DNA of 6,384 nt from Bacilli bacterium (GTDB taxonomy: Bacteria; Bacillota_I; Bacilli_A; RF39; UBA660), in the NCBI GenBank assembly GCA_017411235.1, contig JAFPMR010000008.1, forward strand, positions 1-6,384, written 5' to 3'. Shown piece by piece: positions 1-6,384 of this stretch (the stretch's first letter is position 1; each line of letters opens with the position of its first letter). Position numbers and translations under genes: made by a program. Below the pieces are notes generated by a model. That model was not told where the DNA came from. It was given only the letters and a program-made list of their open reading frames with translations, and searched no databases.

Positions 1-14
1 ACACTATAAAGTGT
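1..14 (-). terminator. Possible uvrC terminator stem, cut by the window edge
   Basis: Positions 1-5 and 10-14 form a perfect five-base inverted repeat (ACACT/AGTGT) around a four-base loop, beginning three bases after the uvrC stop codon. On the minus strand GG precedes the left arm, so the stem could lengthen with bases outside the window, and a T tract would also be outside. The location is right for a terminator, but the visible part is too short to be sure. Confidence 0.35.
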
Positions 15-17
15 CCA

Positions 18-1793
18 TTATTTTTCTTCACTATATTTTTCTTCTAAATACTTTTTTAAATTAATAGCAACATCACTAGGTACTACAGATTCTAACTCCT
101 CTAAAGAAGCTTGTTGCATTTTTAGAACACTACCAAACTTCTTAATTAAGGCTTTCTTTCTAGAAGAACCAATTCCTTCTATATCATCTAGAATACTTCC
201 AATACTTCCCTTACTTCTAAGTTGACGATGATAATTAATAGTAAATCTATGAACTTCATCTTGCATTCTCGTTAAATAATGGAAGACATTACTAGTTCTA
301 TCTAAAGGAATAACTGAAAGATCACTATTTAATAAATCATTAGTACGGTGTTTATCATTCTTCTTTAAACCAACTACTTTAATATTTAAATGAAATAAAT
401 TCATTATTTCCATAGCAGCTCTAATTTGATTTTCTCCACCATCAACAATAATTAAATCCGGTAAACTAGTTCTATCAACTAAAGCTCTCTGATATCTTCT
501 ATAAAGAATTTCTTTCATCGTATTATAGTCATCATTAACATCAACAGAAACCTTATACTTACGATATTCATTCTTAGCAGGTTTACCATCAATATAAACT
601 ACCATACCAGAAACAGCATAACTACCAAATAGGTTTGAGTTATCAAATACATCAATTCTATCTAGTACATCCATATCTAATAATTCTCTTAATTCTTCAT
701 TAGCATTAACTGTACGAGCTTCATCATGTTGAATCTCTTCAAACTTATTCTTTAAATTCAATTTAGCATTGTCATAAGCCATTTTAACAATGCCTTTCTT
801 AGTTCCTTTTTGTGGAGCTAATATATTAGTTTCTACTAAACTAGCTATATTATCTCTATTTAATTCTTCAGGTATTAAGATTTCTTTCGGAATTTCATTA
901 CGCATATAGAATTGTGCAATATAGTTTTCTACTTCATCTTCAATATCTAAATTTAAAGGATAAATAACATTCTTGTGATTTAATAACTTACCATTACGAA
1001 TAAATAGTATTTCAATAGAAATATAACCATTGTCTACATAATAAGCAATAACATCTCTATTAACAAAATCATGTAATTCAACCTTTTGCTTAGATAATAC
1101 AATGTCAATGTATTCTAATTCCTTCTTTAAATCTAAAGCCATTTCAAAGTTTAATGCTTCACTATATCCATTAATCTTTTCCATTATCTTATTTCTTAAA
1201 ACATCATCATTTCCTCTTAAGAAAGATAAGATTTCATCTTCCATAGCTTGAACTTTATCTTTATCAATAGTATTAACACAATAACCTAAACATTCACCTA
1301 TATGGTAATAAAGACACAGTTCTTTAGGATTACCTTCACATTTCTTTAAAGGATATAATCTATTAATTAAATTAACTATTCTTCTAGCAGCGTAAGCATT
1401 AGGATAAGGTCCAAATAGCATCTTATTATCTCTCTTACGTATATTTAGATATCTACTTATCTTAAGCCTTGGATAAGGCTTAGAAATATACTCTATATAT
1501 GGATAACTCTTATCATCCATCAGCATAATATTATATTTAGGTTTAAACTCTTTAATTAGATTAATTTCTATAATAAAAGCTTCTAATTCAGAAGATGCAA
1601 CCACATATTGAAAATCATCTATTAAAGAAACCATCTTAGCAGTCTTACCAGTATGTTCTCTATTAAAATAAGAATGTAACCTCTTATTTAAATCTTTAGC
1701 TTTACCTACATAAATAATAACTCCGTTTTTATCCTTCATTTGATAAGAACCAGGTTTATGAGGAACTAAAGATAACTTTTCTTTAAATCTCAT
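18..1793 (-). CDS. uvrC: UvrABC excinuclease subunit C
   Basis: UvrC makes the 3' and 5' incisions beside a DNA lesion after UvrA/UvrB recognition, in cytoplasmic nucleotide excision repair. All expected parts are visible in 591 residues, a normal length. The N-terminal GIY-YIG nuclease (about 11-90) has Tyr17, Tyr28, Gly30, Arg38 and the metal ligand Glu76. The cysteine cluster C152-x7-C160-x7-C168-x3-C172 matches the reported iron-sulfur site. A UVR (UvrB-binding) helix pair lies near 195-235. The RNase H-like nuclease has Asp384 (FDNSN), the DD pair 421-422, Asp451 (IVDGG) and His515 (DEVHRF). A helix-hairpin-helix (about 535-585) ends the protein. The first GIY-type motif reads GSY, a small departure from the usual GVY/GCY. 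The ATG start lies inside the end of the phosphatase gene (11-base overlap), with only a weak purine-rich stretch before it, so translation is probably coupled to that gene. It ends in TAA. Identification is secure. Confidence 0.98.
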   Translation of the reverse strand: MRFKEKLSLVPHKPGSYQMKDKNGVIIYVGKAKDLNKRLHSYFNREHTGKTAKMVSLIDDFQYVVASSELEAFIIEINLIKEFKPKYNIMLMDDKSYPYIEYISKPYPRLKISRYLNIRKRDNKMLFGPYPNAYAARRIVNLINRLYPLKKCEGNPKELCLYYHIGECLGYCVNTIDKDKVQAMEDEILSFLRGNDDVLRNKIMEKINGYSEALNFEMALDLKKELEYIDIVLSKQKVELHDFVNRDVIAYYVDNGYISIEILFIRNGKLLNHKNVIYPLNLDIEDEVENYIAQFYMRNEIPKEILIPEELNRDNIASLVETNILAPQKGTKKGIVKMAYDNAKLNLKNKFEEIQHDEARTVNANEELRELLDMDVLDRIDVFDNSNLFGSYAVSGMVVYIDGKPAKNEYRKYKVSVDVNDDYNTMKEILYRRYQRALVDRTSLPDLIIVDGGENQIRAAMEIMNLFHLNIKVVGLKKNDKHRTNDLLNSDLSVIPLDRTSNVFHYLTRMQDEVHRFTINYHRQLRSKGSIGSILDDIEGIGSSRKKALIKKFGSVLKMQQASLEELESVVPSDVAINLKKYLEEKYSEEK

Positions 1794-2256
1794 CTTTCTT
1801 CCCCATTTCTACCAAATGATTAAATAATCCTATACATCCTTTATTAATTTCTTCATAAGCTACATCAAAATCGTCAGTATACCAAGGATCATCTATATCT
1901 TTTAAACTATCAGTATATTCTAAAATTAAATGTATTTTATTATCAACATCTTCGCCAATTATGTTGATTAAATCTCTTTTGTTTCTTTCTTCAAAAACAA
2001 TAATTAAATCATACTTATCATAATCACTTTTTTTAAATTGACGAGCAACATGCCTTTCAACTGGAACATTCATTTCCTCCAACTTCTTCTTAGCTTTAGG
2101 ATAAATGTCATTTCCTAACTCTTCCATACTAGTTGCCATACTTTCACATGAGATTAAATATCTTTTACTATTTTTATAAACTAAATCTTTAAGAATCATT
2201 TCTGCCATTGGACTTCTACATATATTTCCATAACAAACAAATAATACATTAAACAT
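1783..2256 (-). CDS. Low-molecular-weight protein-tyrosine phosphatase
   Basis: A 157-residue cytoplasmic phosphatase that hydrolyses phosphotyrosine (possibly phosphoarginine) through a cysteinyl-phosphate intermediate. The P-loop C-x5-R-S is at Cys8 to Arg14 (CYGNICRSP), right after the first strand. The general-acid loop is DPWY with Asp123, followed by TDDFDVAYEEI, typical of the family. The H-x-A-R-Q motif near 69-73 and the LIIV strand also fit. Length is normal for the family. A longer reading from a GTG at 2265 would add three residues, but that GTG is part of the Shine-Dalgarno sequence GAGGTGAT. The ATG at 2254-2256 sits six bases after GAGGTG and gives the usual N-terminus, so it is preferred. 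The gene is first in an operon with uvrC and overlaps it by 11 bases. Arsenate reductase (same fold) is less likely because of the NICRSP and DPWY forms. The substrate cannot be told from sequence; known relatives act on tyrosine kinases, phosphoarginine proteins or capsule regulators. Confidence 0.93.
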   Translation of the reverse strand: MFNVLFVCYGNICRSPMAEMILKDLVYKNSKRYLISCESMATSMEELGNDIYPKAKKKLEEMNVPVERHVARQFKKSDYDKYDLIIVFEERNKRDLINIIGEDVDNKIHLILEYTDSLKDIDDPWYTDDFDVAYEEINKGCIGLFNHLVEMGKKDEI

Positions 2257-2260
2257 CGAT

Positions 2261-2268
2261 ATCACCTC
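2261..2268 (-). promoter_or_regulatory. Ribosome binding site that fixes the phosphatase start
   Basis: GAGGTGAT on the minus strand is a strong match to the 16S rRNA tail complement and ends four bases before the ATG at 2256. It contains the GTG that would otherwise give a start three codons earlier, so that GTG cannot reasonably be the initiation codon. Confidence 0.85.
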
Positions 2269-2280
2269 ACATCAAACATA

Positions 2281-2286
2281 ATTATA
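2281..2286 (-). promoter_or_regulatory. Probable -10 box for the phosphatase-uvrC operon
   Basis: A perfect TATAAT on the minus strand lies 24 bases before the phosphatase ATG, just after the terminator hairpin, and would give a short leader of about 17 bases carrying the ribosome binding site. No good -35 is seen: the hexamer at 17-base spacing is TAGTTT, within the T-rich terminator arm. In such AT-rich DNA a TATAAT can arise by chance; position and context are the main support. Confidence 0.45.
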
Positions 2287-2294
2287 TATAAAAT

Positions 2295-2332
2295 AAAAAG
2301 AAAAAACTAGAATAAACTAGTTTTTCTTTTTT
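2295..2332 (-). terminator. Rho-independent-type hairpin after the small gene
   Basis: Reading on the minus strand, AAAAACTAG pairs perfectly with CTAGTTTTT across the six-base loop TTTATT. After one unpaired T the pairing continues through G-C and a run of A-T pairs, and the right arm runs into a T-rich tail. The stem includes the TAG stop of the 66-codon gene. Only three G-C pairs are present, so it is weak by usual terminator standards. It is nearly symmetric and would look similar from the plus strand. Partial read-through into the phosphatase/uvrC operon is possible. Confidence 0.6.
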
Positions 2333-2517
2333 AATAAAGTATTTTCCTTTTCTTGTAAATACATTAATTCTTCAAGTACCTCAGGTGGGAGTGTATCTTT
2401 GCCATTCTTATTATTAATTAACAATTTAGTCAAGAAATCACGATATTCTTGATCATCAGAATACTTTTTAATAATTTCTAAACTTTGATTAATAATATCG
2501 GCTTTATCATTTTTCAT
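2317..2517 (-). CDS. Small uncharacterised protein coupled to the giant gene
   Basis: A 66-residue protein I do not recognise. It is highly charged, has no membrane segment, signal peptide or cysteine, and looks mostly helical: one helix around 5-34, a loop with a Pro-Pro pair (LPPEV, 43-47), and a second helix ending in a lysine-rich tail (LLKKKN). No helix-turn-helix is apparent, so it does not look like a HipB-type antitoxin or repressor. The start is well supported: the ATG shares its A with the TAA stop of the large gene (TAATG), and AAAGGAG lies about ten bases upstream inside the end of that gene. This arrangement implies translation coupled to the large protein and a possible physical partnership. 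The TAG stop lies in the right arm of a hairpin that probably terminates transcription. That the gene is real rests on the start arrangement and the clean end, not on homology. Confidence 0.72.
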   Translation of the reverse strand: MKNDKADIINQSLEIIKKYSDDQEYRDFLTKLLINNKNGKDTLPPEVLEELMYLQEKENTLLKKKN

Positions 2518-5500
2518 TACATCTTCACTCCTTTACCTAAGTTATTAATAAACTCTTCAATTCTTTCAAGAGCAACCATACGACGAGAACAAATCTTATC
2601 TAGTATCTCTTCTGCTTTATATTTATCAAGTGACATAGCATAAGATCTAAACATTTCTTTATAGTCATCATCGCTAATGCTTCTTGCTTTCTCTATTGTA
2701 TCTGTAACAACACTAAAGTCAAGCGTTATCTCTCCTTTACGATACCTCTCAAATAGAAGCTGATAAATAGGAACTCTACCTGAACCATTAGGAATAAATG
2801 AGAAATCAGGATTTAAGGAACGAGAATCATTCATAAATCTGAAACTTTGTTCCTTATCAATTCCTCGAATATTACCATCAGTATCAATAACAAAGTTACC
2901 ATAATAGCAATCGAAATTACATAACAAGAAATCAATAACATATTCTCTTAAAAGACCATTCTTGATATTTTCATCAAGTTCTCCTCCAGTACGTACCCAA
3001 CTTTCGAATTCTTGTGTTTTCTCTTTATTAACATTAATTAGGTCTTGTTTAGATAAAGCAATACAATTAGCTCTAATAACATCAACTTCTACTGTTGTAT
3101 CAGGGCTTAAAATACTTTGTAACTTAGAAGAAGCGCCTTGAATCTCAGCTCTAAAGTCTTGTCTTCTAAATGTTCCCTTCTCTACAGCTGGTTTAACTAA
3201 ATAAGATTTCTCATCTTCATCTAAACGATACATTAAACCAGATTCTCCCATTTCTGCATTATTAAGAACCCTAATAGTTTCCCTATCCATACCACATAAA
3301 GCAATTAAAGATTGACGATATAAAGTAATTCTTGTAATTTCCTTTTGTACATCCTTTAAAGAATTCTCTAATCTATTAACTGTTCTAATAATCTTAGTCA
3401 TATATTGGAAGAATTGAATACTTGTAATTCTTCCATTTTGATAAGCATCTTTAGCAGTATCAAAACAGAAACTAATATTTTGAATTAAATCTCCAGTATT
3501 ACAATCAATTCCATTTAAAATAATTGGTTCAATTAAATCAATATCTAATGTTGCTTGATAAGCATCTTTATTTTTTTGGAAATCCTGAGCTTTCTTAGTA
3601 CTATAAGCAGGCATATTGAATCTAATAATAGGAATATCCTTACCAGTATACTCACTAAAGAATTTAGCAGCTCTTATTTGTTCAGGAGTTGGTTCTGGAC
3701 CAGTACAAGCTATAGCACAAGGAATCATTCCTTCTCTAAATAAAGCAACTTCATTATAAGAACATGAATGATAATTACTACTTTGAATTAAGCCATCAAC
3801 ATCAGAGAATGCATTATTATTAGCAGTAGGTTCAAGTCTATAACCACCATGTTCAACATATAAATCTCTACCATACATAAATAGCATTGCTTCATCAGGT
3901 AATGTGTTAAATAAATAAACAACTCCACCATTATCATTACAATGTAAGAACCAGAATCCTTTATCTGAGAAACAAGAAGTAGATAAAGTCGAAGCTCCCT
4001 CTAGCTTAAACCATAATGAAGGATCATCCATAAGCATTTGCGCAAAGCCGCTATTAGAAGAATCATAACTATATAATCTATGAGCTAAGAATCTAAATCG
4101 TTCAGAATCCATATCAATTATAGTTACACCATACTTATTATTAGGATCATCTTTATCTAATCGCGGACTCTCTAATTCTTCAGTATTAGTTAAATATAGA
4201 TTAAATTGTAAATTGTAAATATTTCTTATTTTTTCAATTATTTTTTGGAAATCCATAGAATAATCTATATCTTTAGCTTCATCATCTAAATGAACCTTCA
4301 TAATATCTTTAATTTCTTCAATATTATCAGAATAGATAATTTGCTTTATTAATAAAATTAATTTAACTTCATCTTTTGTATAGAATAAGTCCTTCTTTAA
4401 CTTTTGATACTCTTCTACGCCCATCTTTTCTTTTATTTGTTTTCTAACAAATAATAATTTATCAAAATTACCTAATTGGAATTGATCATAAACTCTCTGT
4501 AAGCCAGCAAAATCAAATCCAAATAATTGACTAATATAGTTTTTAATTTGATTAATATCACTAGCATTTAAGATATCATCTGTTTTCTTTCTTGTAATCT
4601 CAGAATAATTTTTTAGTTGAGCAAAAGTATTAATCTGATAATAATTAGAATTCTTAATTACTTTAGAAAGATTAATACATTCAGTAGTAGTCATTTCTTC
4701 TTTATGATTTAAAACATCTATAATTAGATTTCTAAATTTATCAAAATCTCTAAATGCATAATGAACTAATTTATCATCATTTTCTAAAATATGTTTTTCT
4801 ATTAAGAAATTATAATAATTAGTAGTTAAATCAACATTACCTTTCTTTAACTCATCAATTAATTTTTCAGCTGCTGGAGTATTATACTTAATAAAATCTC
4901 TAGAAACAGCTACTCCAAAAGCAGGATAAATATATTTACATAAATCATAACTAAATACAGGATTCTTTTGCATTGTATTAATTTTACCTGTAGAGTTTAT
5001 AATCTCACGAGCATATTTAAATATAACTCCTACTTCATCTCCAAATAAAGAATAATCAAAACCATCACCTAATGATAAGAACTTTTTAAATAAATTATTA
5101 TCTGATGATATATAAGGAATAGCTTTTTTAAGAATACTAATTAATTTATCACTAAGACCCTGACTAATTAAAGAACCATTTTCGAGTAACAAAGAAGTAA
5201 TTTTTTTAATAAATTCTTCAGAATCTCCTACTTCCAATTCTCCACTACCAGCAATTTCAATAAGAACACTAGCATCCAAAATATCATAATTAAATGAAGC
5301 TTTATCACTAACTAGTTTAAAATTGCTAAGTGTTTGTAACTCTATTGGCAAATATGCAAAAGCATTATTATTAAGTGGAGCAATAAATTCATATAATTCT
5401 TGAGTAATATAAGGTTTAACAATGCTTTCAGTAAATAAAACTGGGAATACTCGAACAGCAGCATCAACAATTTTAGCAAAACCAGGAATATCATTAGGAA

Positions 5501-6384
5501 TATAGAATAAAGCATTAGAATTAATCAAAGCATAAGCTAAACAAATATCATAATCTCTTTTAAAATCATCAGAAATATATTGATAAACTAAACCATAATC
5601 AACGTTCATCAATTTAATAATTAATGATTTTGAAGTAAGTATTTCAGGATAAGCAACAAACGCTATAGGATATTCATCTAAATTAGCAATCAAAAATGCC
5701 CTAACAGCAGGATTGTCCTTATTAATATAACGAATATTATTACTATTTATCTTTAAGGATTGCCCAAGAATATCTATATCATCTTTAAATTCACTTGAAA
5801 GATAAGAATAAACATCTTCGCCATAACCAATAAGTTCCAAAATGACTTTCTTATCGTCTAATACACCAGGAACTTGTCTATAAAGATCGTGATTAGTTTT
5901 TAACAATCCTTTACTTATTCTAATAACTTCAGGATCATTTCTATCTACAAAAGAAATTAAATTTATCGGATCAGAAGCAAAATACTTAGCTGCCATTCTT
6001 TCAATAAACTTATAAATTGGACGATCATACCCATACCCATAGGCATTAAATAAATCTCGTAAATGATTTAAAGCAGCAACTATATTCTTAACTTTTTCAA
6101 AATAAGGTTCTAATTCATCAATGTTTTCTTCAGTAATCTTATTCTTCCTAATATATAATGCTAAACAGAAAATTTCTTTATCATTAGAATAACCAAATAT
6201 CTTATCAAGTCCAATTAAACCATATTCATCTAACAAAGGTCTATATTCTTCTTTAGCGTCATCAAAAGAATAATAATTCTTAGTAGCTTGGAAATAAAAC
6301 TCAACAGAATCTATATTTATTAAAGCCTCTATATAAGGTTTAAAAGTCTTATAGAATTGTTCAGGAGTAAATAATGAATAAGTA
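2517..6384 (-). CDS. Giant repeat protein with C-terminal kinase-like domain (5' end missing)
   Basis: Uncharacterised, probably cytoplasmic protein; 1,288 codons are visible and the frame is still open at the right edge, so the start is outside. Numbering here counts the TTG at 6234-6236 as residue 1; 49 more in-frame codons precede it. Residues about 100-300 hold degenerate ~25-residue units resembling DUF4116 repeats (YLSSEFKDD near 145 and YISDDFKRD near 220). Residues 300-690 are mainly helical. Residues about 690-875 form a globular part with AHRLYS (718-723), STS (752-754) and NEVALFREG (828-836), weakly recalling an ADP-ribosyltransferase. Residues about 990-1200 look like an atypical kinase: MGESG loop (996-1000), Lys1015, Glu1031, Asp1109-x4-Asn1114 and Asp1127 in GID. 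No transmembrane segment is seen in the visible part. It ends in TAA overlapping the ATG of the 66-codon gene. The biological role and substrate are unknown; the domain readings are inference from motifs. Confidence 0.88.
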   Translation of the reverse strand, partial: TYSLFTPEQFYKTFKPYIEALINIDSVEFYFQATKNYYSFDDAKEEYRPLLDEYGLIGLDKIFGYSNDKEIFCLALYIRKNKITEENIDELEPYFEKVKNIVAALNHLRDLFNAYGYGYDRPIYKFIERMAAKYFASDPINLISFVDRNDPEVIRISKGLLKTNHDLYRQVPGVLDDKKVILELIGYGEDVYSYLSSEFKDDIDILGQSLKINSNNIRYINKDNPAVRAFLIANLDEYPIAFVAYPEILTSKSLIIKLMNVDYGLVYQYISDDFKRDYDICLAYALINSNALFYIPNDIPGFAKIVDAAVRVFPVLFTESIVKPYITQELYEFIAPLNNNAFAYLPIELQTLSNFKLVSDKASFNYDILDASVLIEIAGSGELEVGDSEEFIKKITSLLLENGSLISQGLSDKLISILKKAIPYISSDNNLFKKFLSLGDGFDYSLFGDEVGVIFKYAREIINSTGKINTMQKNPVFSYDLCKYIYPAFGVAVSRDFIKYNTPAAEKLIDELKKGNVDLTTNYYNFLIEKHILENDDKLVHYAFRDFDKFRNLIIDVLNHKEEMTTTECINLSKVIKNSNYYQINTFAQLKNYSEITRKKTDDILNASDINQIKNYISQLFGFDFAGLQRVYDQFQLGNFDKLLFVRKQIKEKMGVEEYQKLKKDLFYTKDEVKLILLIKQIIYSDNIEEIKDIMKVHLDDEAKDIDYSMDFQKIIEKIRNIYNLQFNLYLTNTEELESPRLDKDDPNNKYGVTIIDMDSERFRFLAHRLYSYDSSNSGFAQMLMDDPSLWFKLEGASTLSTSCFSDKGFWFLHCNDNGGVVYLFNTLPDEAMLFMYGRDLYVEHGGYRLEPTANNNAFSDVDGLIQSSNYHSCSYNEVALFREGMIPCAIACTGPEPTPEQIRAAKFFSEYTGKDIPIIRFNMPAYSTKKAQDFQKNKDAYQATLDIDLIEPIILNGIDCNTGDLIQNISFCFDTAKDAYQNGRITSIQFFQYMTKIIRTVNRLENSLKDVQKEITRITLYRQSLIALCGMDRETIRVLNNAEMGESGLMYRLDEDEKSYLVKPAVEKGTFRRQDFRAEIQGASSKLQSILSPDTTVEVDVIRANCIALSKQDLINVNKEKTQEFESWVRTGGELDENIKNGLLREYVIDFLLCNFDCYYGNFVIDTDGNIRGIDKEQSFRFMNDSRSLNPDFSFIPNGSGRVPIYQLLFERYRKGEITLDFSVVTDTIEKARSISDDDYKEMFRSYAMSLDKYKAEEILDKICSRRMVALERIEEFINNLGKGVKM
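2528..2534 (-). promoter_or_regulatory. Ribosome binding site for the 66-codon gene
   Basis: AAAGGAG lies inside the last codons of the giant gene, ten bases before the ATG of the small gene. Together with the TAATG stop/start overlap it supports re-initiation or coupled translation of the small protein. Confidence 0.65.
2637..3269 (-). other. Kinase-like domain (HipA/PI3-PI4-kinase type) in the giant protein
   Basis: The C-terminal ~210 residues follow the order of an ATP-dependent kinase core. They contain a glycine-containing turn MGESGLMYRL, then YLVKP with the putative ATP-binding Lys1015, FRAEIQG with Glu1031 in the place of the helix-C glutamate, the catalytic-loop motif NFDCYYGNFVID with Asp1109 and Asn1114 five residues apart, and GIDKEQSF with Asp1127 in the place of the DFG aspartate. 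The D-x-x-x-G-N spacing is the one found in PI3/PI4 kinases (DRHxxN) and HipA-like kinases, not the DLKxxN of ordinary Ser/Thr kinases. All the expected catalytic residues are present, so an active enzyme is plausible. Domain borders are approximate, and protein versus lipid or small-molecule substrate cannot be decided. Confidence 0.6.
5337..5939 (-). other. Tandem ~25-residue protein repeats, DUF4116-like
   Basis: Within the giant protein, residues about 100-300 split into about eight units of 24-27 residues. Each is a helix rich in Ile/Leu/Val, a small polar turn, then a Tyr/Phe-x-x-(Pro/Ser) motif. Units begin near residues 100 (DPEVIRISKG), 126 (LDDKKVILEL), 151 (KDDIDILGQS), 175 (NPAVRAFLIA), 201 (TSKSLIIKLM), 226 (KRDYDICLAY), 253 and 274. 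The closest pair is SYLSSEFKDD and QYISDDFKRD, about 75 residues (three units) apart. The pattern resembles the 'evvl-x-av...al-x-ya' signature of DUF4116, a helical repeat of unknown function. The repeats have diverged, so there is little DNA-level repetition. Confidence 0.5.

Noticed and set aside
1783..2256. Arsenate reductase (ArsC, same fold)
   Set aside because: The P-loop reads CYGNICRSP and the acid loop DPWYTDDF, as in phosphatases. No other arsenic-resistance gene is nearby.
2263..2265. GTG as start of the phosphatase
   Set aside because: This GTG is part of the Shine-Dalgarno GAGGTGAT; the ATG at 2254-2256 has the right spacing and gives the usual family N-terminus.
3555..3743. 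A 62-codon open frame on the plus strand
   Set aside because: It lies entirely opposite the giant gene, is rich in Ser/Phe/Ile as expected of an antisense shadow in AT-rich DNA, resembles no family, and has no convincing ribosome binding site.
2317..6384. A HipAB-type toxin-antitoxin module
   Set aside because: The kinase-like motifs recall HipA, but the protein is several times longer than HipA, the small gene follows rather than precedes it, and the small protein has no helix-turn-helix. Partnership is kept as a possibility; the toxin-antitoxin label is not supported.
2517..6384. Recoded TGA (mycoplasma code)
   Set aside because: Tryptophans in the giant protein are encoded by TGG (for example in DPSLWFKL) and no in-frame TGA occurs in the genes, so the standard code suffices.
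1..6384. CRISPR array, tRNA, rRNA, insertion sequence or riboswitch
   Set aside because: Coding sequence covers nearly the whole window, the only intergenic gap is about 60 bases, and no regularly spaced direct repeats, terminal inverted repeats of an element, transposase or structured RNA pattern were seen.

Overview
The window is AT-rich, and all of its genes lie on the minus strand, so it reads from high coordinates to low. The translation uses the standard code: tryptophans in the long protein are TGG, and the stops are TAA and TAG. Arginine is mostly AGA, with some CGT and CGA. AGGAG/GAGGTGAT-type ribosome binding sites and a UvrC with Bacillota-like features point to a low-GC Bacillota (Bacilli, Erysipelotrichia or an uncultured gut lineage near the Mycoplasmatota). 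The lineage is inferred from composition and protein resemblance; no marker gene settles it.

Two transcription units can be seen. The upstream one enters at the right edge (6384) with a very large gene whose beginning lies outside the window. Its visible part is 1,288 codons and ends at 2517. Its TAA stop shares one base with the ATG of a 66-codon gene (2317-2517). A hairpin made mostly of A/T pairs overlaps the small gene's stop codon and probably ends this unit.

The downstream unit starts from a likely promoter at about 2281-2286. It encodes a low-molecular-weight protein-tyrosine phosphatase (1783-2256). The start of uvrC (18-1793), the nuclease subunit of nucleotide excision repair, overlaps the phosphatase gene by 11 bases. 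A short inverted repeat at positions 1-14, cut by the window edge, may be the uvrC terminator.

The large protein is the least ordinary item. Its N-terminal part carries about eight degenerate units of roughly 25 residues resembling DUF4116 repeats, followed by a long helical stretch. A globular middle region has a weak resemblance to the ADP-ribosyltransferase fold. The C-terminus has the residue pattern of an atypical kinase of the HipA/PI3-PI4-kinase type: a glycine-rich loop, Lys, Glu, D-x4-N and a GID metal-binding Asp. Its function is unknown. The translationally coupled 66-residue protein is the natural candidate for a partner. The nearby tyrosine phosphatase invites the idea of a kinase/phosphatase pair, but the two probably belong to separate transcripts. 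Every base is covered by genes apart from about 60 bases between 2257 and 2316 and 17 bases at the left edge.
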